NCBI GenBank assembly: GCA_902802535.1
Contig: CADCML010000012.1
Location: forward strand, 47,523 to 111,522
Length of the DNA stretch: 64,000 bases
Reading direction: 5' to 3'
Source: an uncultured Bacteroidia bacterium
GTDB taxonomy: Bacteria; Bacteroidota; Bacteroidia; Bacteroidales; F082
The notes below the pieces were generated by a model. It worked only from the letters and a program-made list of their open reading frames with translations, did no database searches and was not told the DNA's origin. A program made the translations under genes and the position numbers. This document shows positions 56,897 to 64,000 of this stretch, piece by piece (within the stretch, counting starts at the first letter, position 1; each line of letters begins with the position of its first letter).

Positions 56897-59800
56897 ATGG
56901 ACGAGAAGAAGATACAGCATGAATATGTGATGGAGTTCCTTTGCCGCCTTGAAGAGCAAGGGGGCTTGGGCTATCGCAGCGTGAGCAACATTGTCGTCAG
57001 CAACGATTTGTTCATCCCATCCATTATGGGCGAGTTCGTTGAGAATAGTCAGCCTGAAACCTGGGCTCGTCTGCTAAAGAAGTTTGGTAATGACGAACAG
57101 GCCTTGCAAAACGCGTTGAAGGACAAGGTGAAGGAGACCCTTTTGGATGCTCAGAATGTGGCTATCTACATCAATGGCCACAAGTCCATCACCTTCGAGG
57201 GTGAAAAGGTTTGGCTGTTCTACGTCTCTGGAACAGAGCTGAAAGGAGACGAAGAGTTCAAGCAGAACATCTTCTGTGCTGTGGAGGAGTCGAGTCATAC
57301 GCTCAAAGTAGGCGAAACAAAGCTTTATACGATTCGCCCGGATATCATGTTTTTTGTCAATGGCATCTACATTGGCTACATGGAACTGAAATCGTCCACA
57401 AAAGGACAAACGGCACGTGTCAATGGACGTCAGAAGGTGGCGAAAGACTATCTGGCTACGGTGAAGGCATTGACGGAGCAGGAGAAGCGTGACGCAAAGG
57501 CCATGAAACAACGCAAAGAAGTGATGGCCATCTATGAGAAAGCCATACACCTGACGGCCAGCGACTGCAACGAAACCTACGTGATGCGTGGCATCAGCCA
57601 GTTCTTCGACCTTGCTCATCAGGGATTCGCCAGTGAACCGGCTAAGACTGTGGAAGAATTGACCCCCGCTGTATTGGATCCGTTCAAGGTATATCCTGTT
57701 ACGGCTTCGGCACAGACGGAGAAGCAACGGTTTGAGGATGTGATGCATGCTTTGTACGACAAGAAAATGATAGAGAAAGAGATCCTCTATTACAACTTTA
57801 TTGAGTACAAATACGTAAAGAAGGGAGGCGTGAAAGAACGCACCTCCAACACGGGCCGCCTGATAGCACCGCGTCCCAAGCAAAAGTTCGGTTGCGACAA
57901 GATTATGGGTCGCATTACGGAGATGCTGGACCATGAGAAGGAGCCTGGCTATTATATCAACAAACTCCGCAATTATTTGCAAACGCAGGGGATCACGCCT
58001 CAAAAGATAGAGGAAATTATCCTGTTGCGCGAACGCTATTTCAACAACAAGTTTGTCTATTCGCTTTTGTTGCAGTATGCCGCAGGGTTCGGAAAGAGTA
58101 ATATCATTGGATGGACGGCCTTGCAGCTGAAGGATTTCCGCTACGAGGGTAAGTACGCCTACGACAAGGTGATGATTGTGGTGGACCGTTTGCAGTTGCG
58201 CGACCAATTGGACACCATGATGATGAACATGAACATTGACAAGTCGATGTTTGTGGAGGCGACCGACCGAGACACATTTATCGAAGCTTTGGACGGAAAA
58301 CTGCGTATCATCGTCGTGAACATCCAAAAGTTCCTGGATTTGCAAGATGCCTTGTCAGTTGCTGGTAAAAAGTTAAAGAAGATGCGTGTGGCATTCCTTA
58401 TCGACGAGATTCACCGTAGCAATTCCGGAGAGAACAATCAGGAAATGATTGACCTTTTCGCCCGTCTGCAAGAAACGTTCAATGTGGGAAGTCAGACGGT
58501 GGTGAAGAAGAATCTGTTGATAGGTTTCACCGCCACGCCAAGTGAGGAAACGCTGGCAAAGTTCGGCGAGTTCCGCAGTGCGTTAACGAAACCGATGTGG
58601 ATTCCGTTCGATTGCTACACCATGCGCGAAGCCATTGAGGATGGTTACATTCTTGACCCCACAAAGGCCATTATTCCTTACGCTGTACCTGTTGATTTCC
58701 AACTGCCAGAAGAACTGGAAGACAGCGATGAAGATGACATCGACATTGTTCTCCGCAAGGATAGAGTCTATTCCTTCGAGCCGCGTATGCGCAAGATTGC
58801 CGAATTCATTGTGCATCGACTTGTGAGTCTGGTTTACAAGAAGATTCGCGGAGAAGGAAAGGCTATGTTGGCCGTGAGAAGTATTCCCAATGCCATCAAG
58901 TATTTCAACATCATTCGGTCGTTGTATGCCGAGAAATGCCAAGAAGCGGCCTACGAGAAATACAAGGATGCGCCCATCGTCATCATCTATAGCGATGACC
59001 AAAAGCACGAATCATGTTCCACGCTGAATGGAGGCTTGAGCGAAGAGAAAGTGCTCCAGAACTTCCGCCAAGCCAAGAATGGTTTGATTATCGTGGTGGA
59101 TAAGTTGCAGACGGGATTCGACGAGCCTAAACTTCATACGCTTTTCCTCGACAAGGAAATCAGCGATATCAATGCCATTCAGACCATCAGTCGAGTGAAT
59201 CGAAAGTATAATAATCACAAAAAAGATTGTCATGTTGTGGACTGTTCATGGCATAACGTGAATGTGGAAAACATCAGGCAGGCTTTCGAAAAGTTCTGCG
59301 ATATGGCCATTTCTGATTTCAATCCGGAATTTGAAGCCAAGAGCGTGGCTCGCACATACAAACTGCTTCAGGGTAGTGAACCTTATCTGCAATGGTATTC
59401 ACGCTATCAGCATGAGCACGAAGACACACATTTCGTATTGGAAATGGAAGATGGAATCCGTCAATGGATACAACAATGCTTTTATCAAGAGGATCTTGCC
59501 AAGAAATATAATGAAGAGAATGGTTTGAAGCCATCGGATGCCGACTACCATGCGGTGATAAACCCTGCTCGCGACCTGCGGAATTTGGTGGGTCATTATT
59601 TCTCTGGCATTCGGTTGTTGGACGGCGTTTTCGTTATTGACAGAAAGTACTATGACGAAGTGTTTCTGATGTTCTGGCAGGTCTATTGCCATATCTATCG
59701 TGAAGTGACCTATCAAACGGAGGACGAGCCCTACGAGTACGAGGTGATTGATAGCAACGAGGAGCCAGGCATTATTTTGGTGGAAGGGGGAGGAGAAGGT

Positions 59801-61027
59801 GGAGGCAGAGGGCGCGGAGGCTCACGCGGCGGTTCTGGTCCACAGACTCCCAAAGGCAAAAGCATGGATGAGGTGCTGGCCATTTTGCAAAGGCTGCATG
59901 ATACCGAACAACTGACAGCCGAACAAGCGCAAATCTGGCTGAAAGAAATCGGCTTGATGTTCGATTTTATCAAGGAAGACGAACAGTTCTGTGCCTTTGC
60001 GAAGGATGACAACTACACAGAAGAGGAAAAGCTGGCAGAATACAAGAAAGTCCAAGGAAAATACCGTCGTAGCTTGAAAAACCGTACCGATTTTCCACAG
60101 GTTGAGCTGTTCAAGCAGATGATAGCCGAAAACATTGAGCAATTGTTTGCCATCTTCATGTCAGACCTGCGCAATGTTGAAAACGGTGATTCCGACTTTG
60201 ACTATGATACCACAAATCAAGAGCAACCCAGGGAAGGGTTCTCCATGGAAGATTTGATGGAGATGGTGCGTCGCAAGATTCGTCCGGATTATAATGAGAC
60301 CAACCTGAAAGAACGGATTGTTGCTTCCTACGCATCTCATTTCAATGGGGTGTCAAGATATATGCCAGCATTCGATGATACGGTGAACACCATGTTTAGA
60401 GTATTGAATACGCCATCGTTGCCAGGGCTGGATGGTATGGATAATGTGGTGAAAGATTCCCTTAATATTGTATGCATGGCAGAAGGCCTTTCGCTGTCAG
60501 ATAAGCGAATGTATTTGGATATGCTGCTGATGCGCTACGAGGTATATCTAAAGAAACTCTATTATCTCATTCATGGTGAGGAGCTGCCTTCGAGAGAAGA
60601 AGGACAAGGAGCTACACTATCAAACGCCATCTTTGCCTTCCCTGCGCTTAGGGGATTGAAAAACAATCCGAAGTCTGAATATCAGGAGTTTTCACAAAGA
60701 TTGTCATTGTTGCGTCAATTGCGGAACCAGGAATCACATGGAAGCATTGAGATTAATGAGCAAGAGGTTGATGCTGCAATTCGTATCGTCATAGACATGT
60801 ACCTGTTTGTGACGGGCATGAATGTGGACAATTTGAGTGAAGAAAATGAAACGACCGTTGGAGGCGACATGACTCCTTTGCATCTTGTCAGCTATGAAGC
60901 GCACGAAGAGAGCGATTGGCCAATGGCTGCTGAAGATGTCTTTGTTTACGGTAGCATACCTGTCGACTTGCCCAAAATCAACAAAAAACCCAAAGACGAG
61001 GTGAAATCAGATATCTACCATTCGTGA
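56897..61027 (+). CDS. hsdR: Type I restriction endonuclease HsdR with Gly-rich linker and C-terminal HEPN-like domain
   Basis: A 1376-residue motor/nuclease subunit, some 300 residues longer than usual. The N-terminal nuclease has Asp149 and Glu163-x-Lys165 (RPDIMFF...YMELKSS). The helicase follows with Walker A YAAGFGKSNIIGW near 395, DEIHRS at 503-508, LLIGFTATPSE near 540, and RVNRKYNNHKKDCHVVD near 770. A Gly/Arg linker (EGGGEGGGRGRGGSRGGSG, about 963-985) leads to a helical region and a C-terminal domain with LRQLRNQESHGSIEI (Arg1276 to His1281), the Rx4H pattern of HEPN RNases. It should translocate DNA and cut unmodified DNA; the C-terminal part may be an RNase or assembly domain. An ATG at 56897 fits the start. 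Confidence 0.93.
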   Translation: MDEKKIQHEYVMEFLCRLEEQGGLGYRSVSNIVVSNDLFIPSIMGEFVENSQPETWARLLKKFGNDEQALQNALKDKVKETLLDAQNVAIYINGHKSITFEGEKVWLFYVSGTELKGDEEFKQNIFCAVEESSHTLKVGETKLYTIRPDIMFFVNGIYIGYMELKSSTKGQTARVNGRQKVAKDYLATVKALTEQEKRDAKAMKQRKEVMAIYEKAIHLTASDCNETYVMRGISQFFDLAHQGFASEPAKTVEELTPAVLDPFKVYPVTASAQTEKQRFEDVMHALYDKKMIEKEILYYNFIEYKYVKKGGVKERTSNTGRLIAPRPKQKFGCDKIMGRITEMLDHEKEPGYYINKLRNYLQTQGITPQKIEEIILLRERYFNNKFVYSLLLQYAAGFGKSNIIGWTALQLKDFRYEGKYAYDKVMIVVDRLQLRDQLDTMMMNMNIDKSMFVEATDRDTFIEALDGKLRIIVVNIQKFLDLQDALSVAGKKLKKMRVAFLIDEIHRSNSGENNQEMIDLFARLQETFNVGSQTVVKKNLLIGFTATPSEETLAKFGEFRSALTKPMWIPFDCYTMREAIEDGYILDPTKAIIPYAVPVDFQLPEELEDSDEDDIDIVLRKDRVYSFEPRMRKIAEFIVHRLVSLVYKKIRGEGKAMLAVRSIPNAIKYFNIIRSLYAEKCQEAAYEKYKDAPIVIIYSDDQKHESCSTLNGGLSEEKVLQNFRQAKNGLIIVVDKLQTGFDEPKLHTLFLDKEISDINAIQTISRVNRKYNNHKKDCHVVDCSWHNVNVENIRQAFEKFCDMAISDFNPEFEAKSVARTYKLLQGSEPYLQWYSRYQHEHEDTHFVLEMEDGIRQWIQQCFYQEDLAKKYNEENGLKPSDADYHAVINPARDLRNLVGHYFSGIRLLDGVFVIDRKYYDEVFLMFWQVYCHIYREVTYQTEDEPYEYEVIDSNEEPGIILVEGGGEGGGRGRGGSRGGSGPQTPKGKSMDEVLAILQRLHDTEQLTAEQAQIWLKEIGLMFDFIKEDEQFCAFAKDDNYTEEEKLAEYKKVQGKYRRSLKNRTDFPQVELFKQMIAENIEQLFAIFMSDLRNVENGDSDFDYDTTNQEQPREGFSMEDLMEMVRRKIRPDYNETNLKERIVASYASHFNGVSRYMPAFDDTVNTMFRVLNTPSLPGLDGMDNVVKDSLNIVCMAEGLSLSDKRMYLDMLLMRYEVYLKKLYYLIHGEELPSREEGQGATLSNAIFAFPALRGLKNNPKSEYQEFSQRLSLLRQLRNQESHGSIEINEQEVDAAIRIVIDMYLFVTGMNVDNLSEENETTVGGDMTPLHLVSYEAHEESDWPMAAEDVFVYGSIPVDLPKINKKPKDEVKSDIYHS

Positions 61028-61042
61028 CGACGATAGAGAGTA

Positions 61043-61531
61043 TCACTGAAGAAAAAAAGCATTCAGGAACCTTTCTGCCAGACTGTTAGGGCGGATGTTT
61101 TTTCTGGCTTCATCCGGCGTGAACCACTGATAGGAGTCGATTTCTTGGTTGGGTGAGAGTTCGCTGTCGTCTTTCACAAAGGCCGTAAAATTGCACATCA
61201 GCGTGTTAGACGGCTCAAAGAAGCTTGTGCGGTTGAACTTGATGCGACTAACGGTCATTCCTGTCTCTTCCTTGATTTCACGACCGACGGCATGTTCCAC
61301 TTGCTCGCCACGGTTCACATAGCCAGCCACAAGGACAAACCACGGCCTTCCATATTGCTTAATCAGTAGGATTTTCCCGGTCTGCTCGTTGATCACAATC
61401 ATGCTCACTGCCACATTGTACATTGGGAATCGATATTGCTCACATTTGGGGCAATAGGGCACAATCCCTTCGCCTTCAAGTTCCTTTTCGATGAGTGATG
61501 TTCCGCACTCGAAGCAATGTTTCTGTATCAT
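61043..61531 (-). CDS. NUDIX hydrolase with N-terminal zinc ribbon
   Basis: A 162-residue NudC-like or NADH-pyrophosphatase-type NUDIX protein. Four cysteines (CFEC near 6 and CPKC near 25) form a zinc ribbon, followed by the NUDIX box: GYVNRGEQVEHAVGREIKEE then TGM (GX5EX7REUXEEXGU fit). Substrate is a nucleoside diphosphate derivative. The -7 element TACTTTTG lies at 61536-61543 on the minus strand, so with the start MIQKHCFECG at 61531 the mRNA would be almost leaderless. An ATG at 61570 is upstream of the promoter and rejected. It converges on hsdR. Confidence 0.85.
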   Translation of the reverse strand: MIQKHCFECGTSLIEKELEGEGIVPYCPKCEQYRFPMYNVAVSMIVINEQTGKILLIKQYGRPWFVLVAGYVNRGEQVEHAVGREIKEETGMTVSRIKFNRTSFFEPSNTLMCNFTAFVKDDSELSPNQEIDSYQWFTPDEARKNIRPNSLAERFLNAFFLQ

Positions 61532-61689
61532 GATGCAAAAGTACAAAAAAGCCATGTCGATACGAAGCATAGTTCGTTTGGATGGGAGCGTGGTGCAAGA
61601 ACTGTGACTGGAAGGGTGTTTGTATTGATAGGATTGGGTGAGGGTATTAGAAAAGTGCCGCTATCTTTGTCGTGTTTTCAAAATGTTCT

Positions 61690-61697
61690 ATATCTTT
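61690..61697 (+). promoter_or_regulatory. -7 element of the right-end gene pair
   Basis: TATCTTTG followed by CCATG about 20 bases before the ATG at 61717. Confidence 0.6.
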
Positions 61698-61716
61698 GCC
61701 ATGCAATAATACAAGT

Positions 61717-62631
61717 ATGCCAAAGAAGAATGAAAACAAAACGGATTCAATCCAAATGCTTCAGGAAGAGAGTGATAGGATACGCCAGTTAGTAATAAAA
61801 ACACAAACTGAATCCATGATTTTGGATTTAAAAAAGAGTGTTTTGTGTTTTGGATTATACTTGCCTCCAGAGGAACTTCTTTGCAGAAACTTTTCTGTGT
61901 TATCAATGGATGATGTCGTTGATTGTTTATCTCTGCTTCAGGATGTAAAGAGCCTTGTTGATAATCCTAATGTTTTGATTGACAGGGTGAAAATTGAATG
62001 TCATGTTGATGATTTGGATGTGACGTTTAAACAGCCGAAAGATGTATGGGATCACGTACCGCTGTTTAGCTCTCAGACTTTGGCGTTCTTGAAAATGAAA
62101 GACCTTCCTGACTATAGGGAGATTATGAGTTATTATAGGAGTTATTTGGAGAGGTTGGTTGTTCAACTTAAACCAATCGTCGAAAAAAGCCCAAGTGGGA
62201 GGAAGAATCTTGTGGTTATGGGCGATGGTTTTTCAGTTCGATCAAAGATTCCGATTACTATAGATTCTAGAGCTTTGCCTAGTGTTTATGAGTATCTTGT
62301 GAAAGAGGGATGTCTTGCGGATGGTCAAAAAACGGAGTTTCTTTCGATTTTTGATAATATTTTGTTCGCCAAAACTGATTGTCAAATTAGGTGGCTGAGT
62401 ATTAATGTCAAGAATAAATATCCAAATTGGGAACGTCTGAGGGCCCTTTTTCAAGAGTTGGGTGTTGATATGGATAAAGCCGCTAATTATGAATTTGTTG
62501 CGCGGTTTTTCATCGGAGTGAATGGTAAGGCACCTGATCTTAAACCAAGAAGTCACGAAATAGGGGATGATTTAAAAAGGTATATCGCCGGGTTGCAGAC
62601 TGTTCTTAAAAATCAGAGTTTTGAATTGTAG
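61717..62631 (+). CDS. Hypothetical protein, 304 residues, at the right end of the element
   Basis: First of two plus-strand genes next to the right attachment site. A helical N-terminus (SIQMLQEESDRIRQLVIKTQ), a beta-rich middle (VKIECHVDDLDVTFKQPKDV) and a C-terminal region with WLSINVKNKYPNWERLRALF, then FIGVNGKAPDLKPRSHEIGD. The WERLRALF.ELGVDMDKAANYE part resembles DUF6043/DUF3853-neighbour proteins of Bacteroidetes elements, but I cannot be sure. The gap to the next gene is 5 bases. Function unknown. Confidence 0.65.
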   Translation: MPKKNENKTDSIQMLQEESDRIRQLVIKTQTESMILDLKKSVLCFGLYLPPEELLCRNFSVLSMDDVVDCLSLLQDVKSLVDNPNVLIDRVKIECHVDDLDVTFKQPKDVWDHVPLFSSQTLAFLKMKDLPDYREIMSYYRSYLERLVVQLKPIVEKSPSGRKNLVVMGDGFSVRSKIPITIDSRALPSVYEYLVKEGCLADGQKTEFLSIFDNILFAKTDCQIRWLSINVKNKYPNWERLRALFQELGVDMDKAANYEFVARFFIGVNGKAPDLKPRSHEIGDDLKRYIAGLQTVLKNQSFEL

Positions 62632-62636
62632 TTGCT

Positions 62637-63689
62637 ATGAAAGAGGATGTTTTGTCGTATATTAACCAGTATTATGCTCGATTGAATACAATTGCGGCTG
62701 TAAGGTTTGATGTATATGGTGACGGCTACTATTATAATATGCTTTGCTCTGACTCTACCTTGGAAGATGAGATGAAAGCCTTCTATTTTAATCATGAGAT
62801 TCTAATGCCGTTGAAAGGGGTGCTGGATTGTGTTGTCATGGAAGGGCACATTTCTGTCGAAGGCTCGGTGTTGACAAATGAGTTTAGGCTATCGGTCGGG
62901 TCAATGGTGGATATTTTGAAATCGATCTCCCCGAAATGCAGAAGAATGATGTTGGAAAGAATAAAATGCCCATCAGGTGCATACTCTGATTTGGAAAGTG
63001 GATTTATGTTGGTTGATACAGATGCACTACAACGGGCAACTGATAAAGTGGATCTGACCGATGACCTTAAGCGCATTTCTTTTCTTTGGACTCTTGCATT
63101 TTCTGATATTCGAGACGAGAATTTGTCGGCTGCTTCTATAGATGAAAAGTTCTTTGATGTTTTGCTACTTGCGAATAATCGTAATTTTGATGAGAAGTTT
63201 CAGGATGTTTTATCAGCATCATTGCAAATCGAAGGTGATTCTGCCGATATTGTATTCGCTGTTGCAAAGCGTTTGATTAAAGATTGTTATTGGGACAACA
63301 TTGATTGCTTTACGAGCAAAGAACAATCTATAATAAATGATATACTGTCATCGCGTTTGTTCGCATCGTTTGTTAGAGAATGCCGAAAGGAATTTAAAAA
63401 GGATCATCCCAAGGCTGTTTTTTCCGAAGAGGTTCTTGTTGACAAATCCTCAAAGAAAAAATCGAATGATATGCCGGTGAACGTAGTTATGGGTGTGCGT
63501 GGCTTGGCGAAATTCGTGGGGGTAGGGGTGACTAAAGCACAGGAAATTGTCAATAGTAAGATACTTGAAGAAAACGGGATTTCATATTGGGTGGGCAGAA
63601 AGATTTGTTTTGACGGTGAAAAATTGGCGGCTTTTTTAACCTCTAATCCCGATGCGCTCAAGGGTAAGAAATTGAGTAAAAAACGGTAG
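62637..63689 (+). CDS. Hypothetical protein with C-terminal DUF3853/excisionase-like helix-turn-helix
   Basis: A 350-residue protein. Residues 1-240 are helical and of unknown family. The last 80 residues carry a winged-helix of the MerR/excisionase type: MGVRGLAKFVGVGVTKAQEI then NGISYWVGRKICFDGEKLAA, the same layout as DUF3853 proteins of Bacteroidetes mobile elements (GirGLAkflgvs..tAq.l...g.i.....gRkv.fd...l). It ends 26 bases before the terminator and 73 bases before the right att site, so a role as recombination directionality factor or element regulator is likely. N-terminal function not recognised. Confidence 0.62.
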   Translation: MKEDVLSYINQYYARLNTIAAVRFDVYGDGYYYNMLCSDSTLEDEMKAFYFNHEILMPLKGVLDCVVMEGHISVEGSVLTNEFRLSVGSMVDILKSISPKCRRMMLERIKCPSGAYSDLESGFMLVDTDALQRATDKVDLTDDLKRISFLWTLAFSDIRDENLSAASIDEKFFDVLLLANNRNFDEKFQDVLSASLQIEGDSADIVFAVAKRLIKDCYWDNIDCFTSKEQSIINDILSSRLFASFVRECRKEFKKDHPKAVFSEEVLVDKSSKKKSNDMPVNVVMGVRGLAKFVGVGVTKAQEIVNSKILEENGISYWVGRKICFDGEKLAAFLTSNPDALKGKKLSKKR

Positions 63690-63715
63690 ATTTTTTGGTA
63701 GATGGGTTAAAATAA

Positions 63716-63756
63716 AATCGGTATAACTTTGTGATAATCACTTGGTTATACCGATT
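63716..63756. terminator. Element-borne hairpin that can terminate tRNA-Ser(CGA) transcripts
   Basis: AATCGGTATAAC (63716-63727) and GTTATACCGATT (63745-63756) are exact 12-bp complements with a 17-base loop. On the minus strand the hairpin follows the tRNA directly and runs into TTATTTT, replacing the native hairpin now at 17520-17553. It may also end the plus-strand right-end operon. Confidence 0.7.
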
Positions 63757-63761
63757 GTTTT

Positions 63762-63778
63762 GCGGAGAGAAAGGGATT
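63762..63778. other. Right attachment site inside the tRNA-Ser 3' end
   Basis: The second copy of GCGGAGAGAAAGGGATT; it is the 3' end of the intact tRNA gene, so integration leaves the tRNA functional. Confidence 0.85.
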
Positions 63779-63848
63779 CGAACCCTTGGAACGCAAAGCG
63801 TTCAACGGTTTTCGAGACCGCCCCGATCGACCACTCCGGCATCTCTCC
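63763..63848 (-). tRNA. tRNA-Ser (anticodon CGA)
   Basis: On the minus strand an 86-nt type II tRNA: acceptor GGAGAGA pairs with TCTCTCC, anticodon loop CTCGAAA (anticodon CGA, decoding UCG), a long variable arm (TGAACGCTTTGCGTTCC) typical of serine, and the T-loop TTCGAAT. CCA is not encoded. It is the integration target of the element: its 3' 17 bases recur at 17558-17574. Confidence 0.95.
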
Positions 63849-63906
63849 TTACTACCTTAGACAGATAGGGTCTTTCATTATAAAAGCGACAAACTGTCGC
63901 CCCTTG

Positions 63907-63991
63907 CGGAGACAGAGGGATTCGAACCCCCGAAGCCTTTCGGCTTAACGGTTTTCAAGACCGCCGCTATCGACCACTCAGCCATATCTCC
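63907..63991 (-). tRNA. tRNA-Ser (anticodon UGA)
   Basis: An 85-nt type II tRNA on the minus strand with anticodon loop CTTGAAA (anticodon UGA), long variable arm and T-loop TTCGAAT. Acceptor GGAGATA pairs with TGTCTCC (one G-T). It lies 58 bases upstream of tRNA-Ser(CGA) and is probably in the same transcript. Its 3' end differs from the att core (GACAGAGG instead of GAGAAAGG), which explains why the element chose the neighbour. Confidence 0.95.
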
Positions 63992-64000
63992 GCTGCAAAA

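Larger units (their letters stand above)
17558..63778 (+). mobile_element. 46-kb tRNA-Ser-integrated genomic element
   Basis: Bounded by 17-bp direct repeats (17558-17574 and 63762-63778) matching the 3' end of a tRNA-Ser gene, with a tyrosine integrase beginning 183 bp inside. Contents are replication and recombination genes (P-loop ATPase, primase-like protein, annealing protein, exonuclease, Y-family polymerase), many small unknown genes, a serine recombinase, and cargo dominated by a type I restriction locus. I find no relaxase, coupling protein, mating-pore or virion genes, so it is best described as an integrative element of plasmid-like or satellite-like character that may need a helper to move. 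Confidence 0.82.

Noticed and set aside
57074-58345. Long 423-codon frame on the minus strand
   Set aside because: It lies wholly opposite the nuclease and helicase part of hsdR, whose motifs are intact; the antisense product has no recognisable domain.
17558-63778. Interpretation of the element as a prophage
   Set aside because: No capsid, portal, terminase, tail, lysis or phage repressor genes are visible, although replication and recombination genes are phage-like.
17558-63778. Interpretation as a complete conjugative element (CTnDOT-like)
   Set aside because: I found no relaxase, coupling ATPase or tra-type genes; only the GC-rich block at 46217-46400 could hint at mobilisation.
63742-63948. 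68-codon plus-strand frame
   Set aside because: It spans the antisense strand of two tRNA-Ser genes, a classic false gene (RERDSNPW-type text comes from the tRNA T-arm).

Overview
The window reads as chromosome of a member of the order Bacteroidales (Bacteroidota) carrying a large integrated element. The organism call rests on the promoter type seen before most genes (TAnnTTTG at -7, sometimes with TTTG about 19-20 bases upstream), weak Shine-Dalgarno sites, a type IX secretion sorting domain, and family content (DUF3871, BspA-like repeats, AAA_14/DUF4143 ATPases, M49 and S9 peptidases). Species cannot be named from sequence alone.

Host part, 1-17557. Housekeeping genes (TrmH-type rRNA methyltransferase, elongation factor P, an LpxD-type acyltransferase, S9 and M49 peptidases, an esterase) are mixed with accessory DNA: a YafQ-type toxin-antitoxin pair, AAA_14/DUF4143 ATPases, remnants of such ATPases and of a 425-residue hypothetical gene, and a decayed EamA transporter. 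Between 11.3 and 14.9 kb, three families of dispersed repeats each carry a promoter in front of a different downstream sequence, including candidate small RNAs with tandem hairpins.

Integrated element, about 17558-63778 (46 kb). A 17-bp direct repeat of the 3' end of a tRNA-Ser(CGA) gene flanks it, and a tyrosine integrase lies 183 bp inside the left end. In order it holds: integrase; a P-loop ATPase fused to a coiled coil; a cluster of GGTGC iteron-like repeats; a Y-family polymerase with a YolD-like partner; a three-gene minus-strand cargo operon; and a long plus-strand block with a primase-like protein, DUF3871, a DUF1071 single-strand annealing protein, a PD-(D/E)XK exonuclease and many small unknown genes, ending with a serine recombinase. 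Then come cargo genes (a secreted protein, a metalloprotease-like protein, a PD-(D/E)XK nuclease, a six-repeat surface protein with a type IX sorting tail) and a restriction region. I see no capsid, tail, relaxase or conjugation genes.

The most unusual locus is 47.3-61.0 kb. A WYL regulator is followed by a 774-residue protein that joins a degenerate N6-adenine methyltransferase fold, an HsdS-like target-recognition region and a histidine-kinase-type ATPase domain, and then by a receiver-domain protein. Next is a complete type I restriction-modification set (hsdM, hsdS, an AlbA_2/ATPase protein, hsdR) whose HsdR has an extra Gly-rich linker and a C-terminal RNxxxH (HEPN-like) motif. I propose a type I system coupled to a two-component-like DNA-sensing or control module. 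Two tRNA-Ser genes close the window on host DNA.
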